Assembly: GCF_014195545.1 (NCBI RefSeq) | Contig: NZ_JACIBX010000007.1 | Location: forward strand, 62,001-126,000 | DNA: 64,000 nt | Reading direction: 5' to 3' | Source of the DNA: Limimaricola variabilis | GTDB lineage: Bacteria; Pseudomonadota; Alphaproteobacteria; Rhodobacterales; Rhodobacteraceae | In this document: one piece after another, positions 27,818 to 36,338 of the stretch | How positions within the stretch are numbered: the stretch's first letter is position 1 | How the letters are laid out: each line of letters opens with the position of its first letter | Notes under the pieces: generated by a model | Seen by the model: only the letters and a program-made list of their open reading frames with translations | What the model was told of the DNA's origin: nothing | The model's database searches: none | Translations under genes and position numbers: made by a program

Positions 27818-28498
27818 TCAGCCCTTCTTGGCGGGCTTCGGACCTTCCTCGCGCGGCAGGCCGTCGAAGCGGGCGAGCCAGACCGAATGCATGCCGCAAT
27901 CGGGATCCTCGGGGATGAAGGCCAGCGGCTTGAAGCCGTGCATCTCCAGCAGACCCTTGTAGGTCTTGGGGCTGAGGCTTTCGTGGAAGATCGGCTTGCC
28001 CGCCACGTCGCCGATCGCCGTGCCGGCCGAGGGGCCGGAGGTGAACATCAGCGCGCAGCCCGGCGCCGCGTGCTCGGCAAAGACCGGGAACATCGCCTGC
28101 TGATCGGGGCCGGACAGGTGAAAGAAGCTGTCCCAGGCGAGGATCGCGTCGAACTTCTCGGACAGGCGCAACCCGCGCATGTCGTGGTGGAAGGCACGGG
28201 CGCGCGGCAGGTTCCTCTGGAACATGCCCAGCATCACCCGCGACGCGTCGACGCCGGTCACCTCCGCACCGCGATCGGCGATGTACTGGGCGATCGGCGC
28301 GCCGGAGCCGCAGCCGAGGTCAAGCACCCGGCGCCGGCCGCCATTGCGCGGCGCGGCAGCCAGCATCCGGTCGACCCAGCGACGCTCGATCAGGCGGCGG
28401 TCGCGCGACTTGGCCCAGTCGGGCCCGACCTGTTCATAGGTGGCGATCACGTCGTCGGGCGTGGCGCGGCGGGACGGTGTGGTTTCGGTGGCCATCAT
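27818..28498 (-). CDS. Class I SAM-dependent methyltransferase
   Basis: This 226-residue protein has the SAM-binding motif VLDLGCGSGAPIAQYI, the acidic post-I residue in VTGVDASRVMLGMF, and a downstream FDAILAWDSFFHLSGPDQ. The start is placed at the first of two adjacent ATGs (28498), with AAGGG six bases upstream. The substrate is unknown; small metabolites are usual for this type. It is monocistronic and divergent from the PBP1a gene. Confidence 0.88.
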   Translation of the reverse strand: MMATETTPSRRATPDDVIATYEQVGPDWAKSRDRRLIERRWVDRMLAAAPRNGGRRRVLDLGCGSGAPIAQYIADRGAEVTGVDASRVMLGMFQRNLPRARAFHHDMRGLRLSEKFDAILAWDSFFHLSGPDQQAMFPVFAEHAAPGCALMFTSGPSAGTAIGDVAGKPIFHESLSPKTYKGLLEMHGFKPLAFIPEDPDCGMHSVWLARFDGLPREEGPKPAKKG

Positions 28499-28652
28499 GT
28501 GCACCCTTTTGGGTTCGAGCTGGCGCGAGCGCAATCCCCTCGCCAAAGCGTGACCCCGCTTTCGGGCGTTTTGCCGCCGATTTCAAGCCCTGCGCTTTTG
28601 ACCCGGAGCGGGCGCTTGCCTATAAGCCGGAACATTCCTCCCGGAGAACCCT

Positions 28653-31175
28653 GTGCTGCGCTTCATCATGTCCTTTCTCGGCGGCATCTTTTCGATGCTG
28701 ACCCTCGGCTTCGCCATGGGCGCGCTGACGCTCGGCGCGATCTTCTACGTCTACGGACGCGACCTGCCGAGCTACGAGACGCTGGCGCAGTACACGCCGC
28801 CGACGATCAGCCGGGTCTATGACGGCGAGGGGCACATCCTCGACGAGTTCGCTACCGAGCGGCGTCTCTTCACCCCCGCCGAGGAAATCCCGGACCTGGT
28901 CAAGCACGCCTTCGTCTCGGCCGAGGACCAGAATTTCTACGTCCACTCCGGATTCGACGTGAAGGGCATCGTTGCCGCCGGGGTCGAGGCTGTGCGCTCG
29001 CGCGGCGAGGACATCCGCGGCGCCTCGACGATTACGCAGCAGGTGATGAAGAACTTCCTGCTCGACGGCTCGCGCACCCTCGAGCGCAAGATCAAGGAAC
29101 TGATCCTCGCGGTCCGGATCGAGGGCGCGATGCCCAAGGAGCGGATTCTCGAGCTCTATCTCAATGAGATCTTCCTCGGTCAGAACTCCTATGGCGTCAC
29201 CGCCGCGGCGCAGACTTATTTCAACAAGCCGCTCGCGCAGCTCGAGCCGGGCGAGGCCGCCTATCTCGCGGCGCTGGCGCAGCGGCCCGGCAACCTGCAC
29301 CCGGTGCGGCAGTATTCGGACGCGGTGAACCGCCGCAACTACGTGCTGCGCCGGATGTACGAGGACGGCTATATCGACGAGGCCGCCTATCGCGAGGGGC
29401 GTGGCCTGCCGCTCAACACCGTGCAGTCGGGCGACATCGAGAGCTTCCGCGCCGCCCTGCCGCCGCGCGACTACTTCACCGACGAGGTGCGCCGCCAGCT
29501 TTCGGCCGAATTCGGCGAGGACGAGTTCTTCGGCGGCGGCCTCTCGATCCGCGCCACGCTGGATGGCGAGCTGCAGATCGAGGCGGCGCATGCGCTGCAG
29601 CGCGCGCTCGAGCAGTATGACCGCGGGCTGGGCCGCTGGCGCGGCACCGGCGAGTCGATCCCGGTCGAGACGCTGGATGACGAGATCGCCTGGCGCACCG
29701 CGCTGTCGGAGGTCGACGTGCCCCGTGACGTGACGCTCGAGAGCCCCTGGCTGCCGGCCGTGGTGATGGAAGTGGGCGAGAGCGAGATGCGCCTCGGCAT
29801 CGAGGGGCTGGCCGATGACGGCTCCGAGCCGCATGTCGTGCCGCGCGACGACATCTCCTGGATCAAGGGCAGCTTCGCCGAAAATTTCGAGCGCGGCGAC
29901 GTGGTGCTGGTGCGCCGGATGGTTTCCGACGACGACGGCAGCTTCATCCGCTGGACGCTGCGCCAGACGCCGCGCGTGCAGGGCGCCTTCATGGCGATGG
30001 ACGTCAACACCGGCCGGGTGCTGGCGATGCAGGGCGGCTTCTCCTACCAGGACAGCGTGTTCAACCGCGCCACCCAGGCGATGCGCCAGCCCGGCTCCTC
30101 CTTCAAGCCCTTCGTCTACGCGGCCGCGCTCGACAGCGGCTACACCCCGGCGACGATCATCGTCGACGCCCCGATCGAGATCAACACGCCGCAGGGCATG
30201 TGGCGGCCGCAGAACGCCTCCAACAAGTTCTACGGCCCGACCCCGCTCCGCACCGGCATCGAGCAGTCGCGCAACATCATGACGATCCGGCTCGCGCAGG
30301 AGGTCGGCATGGATACCGTCGCCGATTACGGCGAGCGCTTCGGCGTCTACGACGATCTCGGCCCCTATCTGTCGAACGCGCTGGGCGCGCAGGAGACGAC
30401 GCTGTTCAAGATGGTCGCGGCCTACGCCATGTTCGCCAATGGCGGCGAGCGGGTGGAGCCGACGCTGGTCGACCGGGTGCAGGACCGTTACGGCAACACG
30501 CTGTATCGCCATGACCAGCGCAACTGCGTCGACTGCTCGCTGCCCGAGCTGCCGGCCGGCGCCGCGCCAACCATCCAGTCGAACCGCGAGCGGATCATGA
30601 ACGCGGTCACCGCCTACCAGCTCACCTCGATGATGGAGGGGGTGGTCAAGCGCGGCACGGCGCGCGGCGTCAACCTGCCGGTGCCGATCGCCGGCAAGAC
30701 CGGCACCACCAACGACGCCAAGGACGTCTGGTTCGTGGGCTTCTCCTCGAACATCGTGGCGGGCTGCTACATCGGCTACGACAACCCGCGCTCGCTGGGC
30801 TCGGGGGCTTCCGGTGGCGGTATCTGCGGCCCGGTCTTCGAAAGCTTCATGCGCAGCGCCATCGAGCGCTTCGGCGGCACCGAGTTCCCGGTTCCGGACG
30901 AATGCCAGTTCATCAAGATCGACCGCTTCTCGGGTGCCCGGCTGCCCGACGGCGCCGCGGGCGACAACGTGATCTCGGAGTGCTTCCGGATGGGCGAGGA
31001 GCCGCTCTTCGGCGTGGCCTTCGACGGCGGCTTCGAGATGTCGGGCGACCTGCCGCTCTACGAGGAGGCCGGCGGCAACAAGCCGGCCAAGAAGGTCACC
31101 ACCTCGACCGGCAACACCGCCACGGTGGGCCCCAAGGCGAGCTTCGGCACGCTGTCCTCGGGCGGTCTCTACTGA
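28653..31175 (+). CDS. mrcA: Penicillin-binding protein 1A (bifunctional transglycosylase/transpeptidase)
   Basis: This 840-residue inner-membrane enzyme polymerises and cross-links peptidoglycan. A GTG start follows GGAGAA. One N-terminal membrane helix precedes the GT51 domain, which holds the catalytic glutamate in AEDQNFYVHSGFD, plus STITQQVMKNFLL and ILELYLNEIFLGQ. An OB-like insert follows at about residues 300-440. The transpeptidase domain has the nucleophile in RQPGSSFKPFVY, SRN in GIEQSRNIMTIR, and AGKTGTTND. The length and domain order are standard for class A PBP1a. Confidence 0.96.
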   Translation: MLRFIMSFLGGIFSMLTLGFAMGALTLGAIFYVYGRDLPSYETLAQYTPPTISRVYDGEGHILDEFATERRLFTPAEEIPDLVKHAFVSAEDQNFYVHSGFDVKGIVAAGVEAVRSRGEDIRGASTITQQVMKNFLLDGSRTLERKIKELILAVRIEGAMPKERILELYLNEIFLGQNSYGVTAAAQTYFNKPLAQLEPGEAAYLAALAQRPGNLHPVRQYSDAVNRRNYVLRRMYEDGYIDEAAYREGRGLPLNTVQSGDIESFRAALPPRDYFTDEVRRQLSAEFGEDEFFGGGLSIRATLDGELQIEAAHALQRALEQYDRGLGRWRGTGESIPVETLDDEIAWRTALSEVDVPRDVTLESPWLPAVVMEVGESEMRLGIEGLADDGSEPHVVPRDDISWIKGSFAENFERGDVVLVRRMVSDDDGSFIRWTLRQTPRVQGAFMAMDVNTGRVLAMQGGFSYQDSVFNRATQAMRQPGSSFKPFVYAAALDSGYTPATIIVDAPIEINTPQGMWRPQNASNKFYGPTPLRTGIEQSRNIMTIRLAQEVGMDTVADYGERFGVYDDLGPYLSNALGAQETTLFKMVAAYAMFANGGERVEPTLVDRVQDRYGNTLYRHDQRNCVDCSLPELPAGAAPTIQSNRERIMNAVTAYQLTSMMEGVVKRGTARGVNLPVPIAGKTGTTNDAKDVWFVGFSSNIVAGCYIGYDNPRSLGSGASGGGICGPVFESFMRSAIERFGGTEFPVPDECQFIKIDRFSGARLPDGAAGDNVISECFRMGEEPLFGVAFDGGFEMSGDLPLYEEAGGNKPAKKVTTSTGNTATVGPKASFGTLSSGGLY

Positions 31176-31267
31176 TCGCTTCGGCGCGCGCCTCGCTTGC
31201 CGGGGCGCGCGGGCCGCGCTATCACGCCCCTCAATTCCAAGCCCATCCAGCCAGCGAGGCACCGATC

Positions 31268-32392
31268 ATGCGCGCAGAGACGCAAGCCCACATCGCCGCC
31301 ATCGAGAAGTCGCTGGGGCTCCTGGCCAAGCGCATGGGCCGCGAGACCGCGGCGCATCGGCTCGAGGAGTTCGACGCGCGGGTCGAGGATCCGACCCTGT
31401 GGGACGACCCGGCCGCGGCCCAGAAGCTGATGCGCGAGCGCCAGGCGCTGCTCGACAAGATGGGCACCTATGACCAGATCAGCCAGGGCCTGAAGGACAA
31501 TGTCGAGCTGATCGAGCTTGGCGAGATGGAGGGCGACGAGGAAATCGTCGCCGAGGCCGAGGCCGCGCTCAAGGCGCTGCGCCAGACCGCCGGGGCCAAG
31601 GAGCTCGAGGCGCTGCTCGACGGCGAGGCAGACGCCAACGACACCTTCCTCGAGATCAATGCCGGCGCCGGCGGCACCGAGGCCTGCGACTGGGCGCAGA
31701 TGCTGCAGCGGATGTATGTGCGCTGGGCCGAGAAGCACGGCTACGAGGTCGAGATGCAGTCCGAGGAAGCTGGCGGCGAGGCGGGCATCAAGTCGGTCGC
31801 CTACAAGATCTCCGGCCCCAACGCCTATGGCTGGCTGAAGTCGGAATCGGGCGTGCACCGGCTGGTGCGGATCTCGCCCTTCGGCAAGGGCACGCGCGAG
31901 ACCTCCTTCGCCTCCGTCTGGGTCTATCCGGTGGTCGACGACAACATCGAGATCGAGGTGAACCCCTCCGACATCCGGGTCGATACCTATCGCTCCTCGG
32001 GCGCGGGCGGCCAGCACGTCAACACGACCGACTCGGCGGTGCGGATCACCCACATGCCGACCGGCATCGTCGTGACCTCGTCGGAGAAGTCGCAGCACCA
32101 GAACCGCGACATCGCGATGAAGGCACTGAAGTCCCGGCTCTACCAGATGGAGCTCGACCGCCGGAACGCCGAGATCAACGCCCAGCACGACGCCAAGGGC
32201 GATGCGGGCTGGGGCAACCAGATCCGCTCCTACGTGCTGCAGCCCTACCAGATGGTGAAGGACCTGCGCACGGGGCACGAGACCTCCGACACGCAGGGCG
32301 TGCTCGACGGCGACCTCGACGGCTTCATGGCCGCGACGCTGGCCGGACAGGTCTCGGGCAAGAGCCGCGCCGAGGCCACGGCCGAGGAGTGA
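31268..32392 (+). CDS. prfB: Peptide chain release factor 2
   Basis: The 374-residue factor recognises UAA and UGA stop codons. The codon-reading tripeptide SPF is visible in RISPFGKGTRETSFAS, and the peptidyl-tRNA hydrolysis motif GGQ in YRSSGAGGQHVNTTDSAV. The gene is one uninterrupted frame: the early CTTTGA-type programmed frameshift known from E. coli prfB is absent. The start at 31268 gives MRAETQAHIAAIEKSLGLLA, a normal RF2 N-terminus. It lies 92 bases after the PBP1a gene. Confidence 0.96.
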   Translation: MRAETQAHIAAIEKSLGLLAKRMGRETAAHRLEEFDARVEDPTLWDDPAAAQKLMRERQALLDKMGTYDQISQGLKDNVELIELGEMEGDEEIVAEAEAALKALRQTAGAKELEALLDGEADANDTFLEINAGAGGTEACDWAQMLQRMYVRWAEKHGYEVEMQSEEAGGEAGIKSVAYKISGPNAYGWLKSESGVHRLVRISPFGKGTRETSFASVWVYPVVDDNIEIEVNPSDIRVDTYRSSGAGGQHVNTTDSAVRITHMPTGIVVTSSEKSQHQNRDIAMKALKSRLYQMELDRRNAEINAQHDAKGDAGWGNQIRSYVLQPYQMVKDLRTGHETSDTQGVLDGDLDGFMAATLAGQVSGKSRAEATAEE

Positions 32393-32871
32393 TCGGCGCC
32401 GGGCAGGGCCGCCTGTGCGATGCCCATGCCCGTTTCGCGATGTGTAGAGGTGTGGCCCGGCCCGGCGGCGGGGTCAGCCTGTATAGACGACCAATCCCTG
32501 AAAACTGAATTCGGCGTTGAACGGCTGGATGACCCGAAATCGGCCTCGACCGGTGTTGCCTCCTCCTGCGCGGACGACAACTCCGGCAGGCGGTCTGATA
32601 GGGCAGGGGCTGCGGCGCGGGCTTTGGTCTCTCAGCTATGTTGGTCTGGGCCTGCGCAAATGCCTTCGGCGCGAGTTCGTCGCTCACATTGAGCACGAGG
32701 ATCTGCGCCGCCGCGCCCGGTCGCTCCACTTACAGAATTACGGCCATGCGCAGCGTGTCAGCGGAGCCCGCCGAGGCCGAGCGGCGGCGGCGCATCCCGC
32801 CACAGAACGGAAATGATCGGCCTCGCTCATCAGAAGCTCCGGCGGGGTGCGATGGAGGACGGCCGCCAAAG
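32393..32871. other. Gene-poor interval between prfB and the bactofilin gene
   Basis: About 480 bases with no frame I can support on either strand. Composition is mixed and slightly lower in GC than neighbours near 32480-32530. Short open frames exist but lack ribosome sites and plausible protein composition. It may hold a decayed gene or a small RNA; I see no diagnostic motif. Confidence 0.5.
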
Positions 32872-32903
32872 AAAAAGGGCGCCCCGGTGTCCCGGCGCGC
32901 CCC
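32872..32903 (-). terminator. Terminator of the LytM-bactofilin operon
   Basis: Read on the minus strand, an 11-bp GC-rich stem with one mismatch and a four-base loop is followed by TTTTTCTTT. It lies 23 bases after the bactofilin stop. Confidence 0.75.
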
Positions 32904-32926
32904 TGTCGTCGATCCCGTGATCGATC

Positions 32927-33436
32927 TCAGTCGTGACCGCCCTCGGCGATCGACGGCTTCGGCAGCGGCTTGGGCGTGCCGGTGGTGTTCAGCGGGTCTT
33001 CCTGACGCTGCACCGAGCCCTCGAAATGCGCGCCGCTCTCGATCGCGATGGTCTTGTGGATGATGTCGCCCTCGACACGGGCGGTAGAGGTGAGCCGCAC
33101 CTTGAGGCCGCGCACCCGGCCGACGATCCGGCCGTTGATGACGACGTCGTCGGCCACAAGCTCACCGCGCACGGTGGCGCCTTCGCCGACGGTCAGCAGG
33201 TGGGCGCGGATGTCGCCCTCGATCTGACCCTCGACCTGGATGTCGCCGGTGGTCTTGACGTTGCCCTTGATGTGCAGGTCGGCCGAGAGGACCGATGCCG
33301 GCGGCTTGGCCTTGGGCGCGGCGGGACGGTAATCCTGCGATCCTTGCGGCTGCGCGGGCTTGGTGGTGGCGTCCATCTGGGGGGTCCCTTCGGCTGTCCT
33401 CGGTCCGGGCTCGTTGATCTTGCTCTTAGAAAACAT
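32927..33436 (-). CDS. Bactofilin (BacA-like cytoskeletal protein)
   Basis: This 169-residue protein polymerises into nucleotide-independent filaments through a right-handed beta-helix. The core is visible at about residues 50-140 as short repeats (SADLHIKGNVKTTGDIQVEG, QIEGDIRAHLLTVGEGATV, DVVINGRIVGRVRG), flanked by proline-rich tails. The start at 33436 is chosen because it gives MFSKSK, like the membrane-targeting MFSKQAK end of Caulobacter BacA. This start overlaps the upstream LytM peptidase gene by 11 bases. Bactofilins commonly recruit such peptidases to local wall growth sites. Confidence 0.92.
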   Translation of the reverse strand: MFSKSKINEPGPRTAEGTPQMDATTKPAQPQGSQDYRPAAPKAKPPASVLSADLHIKGNVKTTGDIQVEGQIEGDIRAHLLTVGEGATVRGELVADDVVINGRIVGRVRGLKVRLTSTARVEGDIIHKTIAIESGAHFEGSVQRQEDPLNTTGTPKPLPKPSIAEGGHD

Positions 33437-34757
33437 CTTTTCCAGCTCGTATGTAGGTCATGGGATTGACGGGAGTCCCACCGACGCGCACCTCGTAATG
33501 GAGGTGGGGCCCGGTCGATCGTCCGGAGTTGCCCATATCACCGATCCGCTCGCCGCGCGATACCCTTTGGCCGACCTTGACGTGGATCTTGTTGAGATGT
33601 GCGTAACGGGTCTCGATCCCGAACTCGTGCTGGATCTTGATCAGCCGGCCATAACCCGAGGCCCAGCCGGCGCTGACCACCACGCCATCCGCGGTCGAAT
33701 AGACCGGGGTGCCGATCGGGGCGGCGAAGTCGGCGCCCGCATGCAGCCGGCCCCAACGCTGCCCGAAGCCCGAGGTGAAGCGGAAGCGGTCCTTCACCGG
33801 CTGGGCGAATGGCGCCTTGGAGGCGGCGATGCGGTAGAGGTTGATCTCGTCCATCTTGCCGAGCAGGGCGTTGGCCCGGTCGGCGTTCTCGGCGGCGTGA
33901 TCGCCATGGTCGGCATGCGCGCCCATGGTGGAGAACTGGATCGGGGTCAGTGGGCCGACGCCGTTATAGCCCTTGCGCACCTGCCGGAGCATGGCGTCGG
34001 GGTCCATGCCGGCGGCGCGGAACATCTCGCCCAGCGGCTCGACCGAGACGGTCATCGCCTCTTCGAGCTGGCGGAAGATCTCGTCATTGCGCTCGGTCAT
34101 CAGCCGCAGCTCGAGCTGCATCTCGTTGGCCTGCTCGAAAGCGAGCTGCGCGTCCTCGGCGATCCGGTCGCGCTCTTCGGCGGTGTCGGCCAGCGCGCCG
34201 GACAGGATGTCGAGCGTGCCCTCGACCGATGCCGCGTCGGCGCCGCCGGGCAGGGTGCCGCCCTCGGCCAGCGCCAGTCGGGCTTCCTCGGCGGCGTCAC
34301 GGGCGACTTCGCGCTCCTGGATGGTGCGGCGCAGCGCGGCCTGCACCACTTCGAGCCCGGTCTCCATTTCGCGGCGCCGGTCCTCTGAGGCCAGCAGTTC
34401 GCTCTGCATGGTCGAGATCTGTTCGAGCGCGGTGGAGAAGCGTTCCTGGGCGGCGGCGGCCTCGGCGGCGCGCAGGTCGCGCTCGGCCGAAAGGGAATTG
34501 AGCCGCTCTTCGTAGATCATCTGATCGCGCTGGGCTTGGGCACGGAAGTTGCCGGAGCCGATCGAGTCCATCAACACGATCGCGGTCGCGGTGATGGTCC
34601 AGCCGACCATCAGCGTCGTGCCGGTCCAGGCGATCAGCTGGGTGGAGGGGTGGAGCCGGATGAACCGGGTTTCGGTGTCCGAGCGCAGAAACAGCCGCCG
34701 TTCGGGAAACCGACGCTCGAGCGCCGCGTGAAGTTTCTGTGCCAGTTTGGTCCGCAC
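33426..34757 (-). CDS. M23 (LytM) family peptidoglycan peptidase, membrane-anchored
   Basis: This 443-residue protein has a cytosolic N-terminus and one membrane helix near residues 38-62 (LIAWTGTTLMVGWTITATAI). A long periplasmic coiled coil follows at about 75-240, then the LytM domain at the C-terminus. Zinc ligands are H339 and D343 (LHAGADF) and H420 in GPHLHYE, so the enzyme looks catalytically competent. It starts with GTG. Overlap with the bactofilin gene indicates a coupled operon like other alphaproteobacterial bactofilin-LytM pairs controlling cell shape. Confidence 0.93.
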   Translation of the reverse strand: MRTKLAQKLHAALERRFPERRLFLRSDTETRFIRLHPSTQLIAWTGTTLMVGWTITATAIVLMDSIGSGNFRAQAQRDQMIYEERLNSLSAERDLRAAEAAAAQERFSTALEQISTMQSELLASEDRRREMETGLEVVQAALRRTIQEREVARDAAEEARLALAEGGTLPGGADAASVEGTLDILSGALADTAEERDRIAEDAQLAFEQANEMQLELRLMTERNDEIFRQLEEAMTVSVEPLGEMFRAAGMDPDAMLRQVRKGYNGVGPLTPIQFSTMGAHADHGDHAAENADRANALLGKMDEINLYRIAASKAPFAQPVKDRFRFTSGFGQRWGRLHAGADFAAPIGTPVYSTADGVVVSAGWASGYGRLIKIQHEFGIETRYAHLNKIHVKVGQRVSRGERIGDMGNSGRSTGPHLHYEVRVGGTPVNPMTYIRAGKDVF

Positions 34758-34967
34758 CCGTCCGTCCCCGTGTTGCCCCGGTCACAGCCTCTCTTTTTCG
34801 AGAGCGCCGCGAACGAGGTGTTAACGGCCGCTCGAAAGCCTCGCAACTGCTTTGCCCCGAGTCGGCGGAACGGGAGGGGAACGGGGGTAGAAAAGTGGCG
34901 GGATACCGCCGATGCTGCGGCAGGGTCACGCGTCGTGGCAAAACCGCAACTTCGTCCCTGCCGCCAG

Positions 34968-35795
34968 TCAGTTGTGGCGTCCCGGCGTCTCTTCAGCCAG
35001 CGGCCAGTAGAAGTCCGGCGGCAACCCGGCCTCGGCGCGCTTCTCCTCGTTGAAGGGCGGCTTGAGCTTGGCGTGGAAATGCTTCCGCACCAGATCGCGA
35101 AACAGCGGCGCCGGGTCGAGCTCGTGCCTGCCGCAGAGGTAGTTGAACCATTTCGCGCCATAGGAGACGTGGTGCACCTCCTCGGCATAAATGACCTCGA
35201 GCGCCGCCACGGTGTCGGCGTCGCCCGCCTTGCGAAAGATGTCGATCATGCCCGGCGTCACGTCGAGGCCACGCGCCTCCAGCACCATCGGCACCACGGC
35301 GAGCCGCGCCATCAGGTCGGTGGCGGTGTCCTCGGCGGCGCGCCACATGCCGGCATGGGCGGGCAGGGCGCCGTAATGGCTGCCCAAGCTCTCCAGCCGG
35401 TCGCACAGTAGGTTGAAGTGCTTGGATTCCTCGTCCGCCGCCTGCACCCAGTCGTCGAAATAGCCCAAGGGAAGCGGTGTGGCGGCAAAGCGCGCCACCA
35501 CGTCCCAATGCAGGTCGACCGCGTTCAGCTCGATATGCGCGACGGCATGGATCAGCGCGATCCGCCCGTGCTCCGAGCCGGGCCGGCGCTTCGGCATGTC
35601 GCGCGGCGCCAGAAGCTCGGGCCGCGCCGGTCGCGCCGGACGATCGGGCGGGGTGGCGTCGCCGATGGCGAGCGGCGCGCCGGCGGCTCGGCTCTCACGC
35701 CAAAGCTTCGCCGCCGCATGCGAACGCGCGGTCTTTTCACGGCCGTCGGCGGTCGACAGCACTTCGACCGCCAGCTCGGTGAGGGTGCGGCTCAC
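34968..35795 (-). CDS. DUF455 family ferritin-like protein
   Basis: This 275-residue protein has ferritin-like diiron motifs: HIELNAVDLHWD, ADEESKHFNLL, and later EVIYAEEVHHVSYGAKWF. DUF455 proteins resemble the tRNA hydroxylase MiaE fold but have no firmly established role. The GTG start at 35795 overlaps the stop of the bcp gene (GTGA), so both are made from one mRNA and an oxidative-stress or iron role is plausible. The open frame extends upstream through bcp in another frame; that part is not coding. Confidence 0.88.
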   Translation of the reverse strand: MSRTLTELAVEVLSTADGREKTARSHAAAKLWRESRAAGAPLAIGDATPPDRPARPARPELLAPRDMPKRRPGSEHGRIALIHAVAHIELNAVDLHWDVVARFAATPLPLGYFDDWVQAADEESKHFNLLCDRLESLGSHYGALPAHAGMWRAAEDTATDLMARLAVVPMVLEARGLDVTPGMIDIFRKAGDADTVAALEVIYAEEVHHVSYGAKWFNYLCGRHELDPAPLFRDLVRKHFHAKLKPPFNEEKRAEAGLPPDFYWPLAEETPGRHN

Positions 35796-36277
35796 AGCGC
35801 GCGCACCGCGTCGAGCACCTCTTCGGCGTGGCCTGCCACCTTCACTTTGGGCCAGACCCGCGCCACCTTGCCCTCGGCATCGATCAGGAAGGTGGTCCGC
35901 TCGATCCCCATGAAGGTCTTGCCGTACATCTTCTTCTCGACCCAGACGCCGTAGCGTTCGCAGACGTCGCTCTCGGCATCCGACAGCAGAGTCACGCCGA
36001 GATCGTATTTGTCGCGGAATTTCTCGTGCTTGGCGATCGTGTCCTTGGACACGCCGAGCACCCGCGCCCCGGCGAGCTGAAGCTCCGAGCCCAGCGCGGT
36101 GAAGGCCTGCGCCTGCTTGGTGCAGCCCGACGTGTCGTCGCGCGGGTAGAAATAGAGCACGACCGGCGCGCCGCGATGCGCCGACAGCCGTACCTCGCCG
36201 CCGCCGTCGCGCGGCAGGGAAAAGTCGGGCGCGGGTTGGCCCGCCAGCGGCCGGGGGTCCGTCATCGTGTCGCTCAT
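35792..36277 (-). CDS. bcp: Thioredoxin-dependent peroxiredoxin (Bcp/PrxQ family)
   Basis: This 161-residue cytosolic peroxidase reduces H2O2 and organic hydroperoxides. The peroxidatic cysteine lies in YFYPRDDTSGCTKQAQAF. The usual resolving cysteine five residues later (CxxxxC) is missing here, replaced by QA. The only other cysteine seen is in SDVCERYGVW, so the enzyme may act as a 1-Cys type or use a distant resolving cysteine. The start at 36277 (MSDTMTDPRPLAGQPAPDFS) has the typical N-terminus. It is coupled to a DUF455 gene. Confidence 0.93.
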   Translation of the reverse strand: MSDTMTDPRPLAGQPAPDFSLPRDGGGEVRLSAHRGAPVVLYFYPRDDTSGCTKQAQAFTALGSELQLAGARVLGVSKDTIAKHEKFRDKYDLGVTLLSDAESDVCERYGVWVEKKMYGKTFMGIERTTFLIDAEGKVARVWPKVKVAGHAEEVLDAVRAL

Positions 36278-36338
36278 GGCGCATCCTCGCTGTCGTGAAC
36301 GGGCAACGGTGGCCCTCGGGGGCTCAGGCATCTACGCT

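Noticed and set aside
28620-31262. Minus-strand open frame of about 880 codons opposite the PBP1a gene.
   Set aside because: A shadow of PBP1a, whose GT51 and transpeptidase motifs are complete on the plus strand.
32325-32729. Minus-strand 134-codon frame after prfB.
   Set aside because: Arginine- and proline-rich, overlaps the end of prfB, no ribosome site and no domain.
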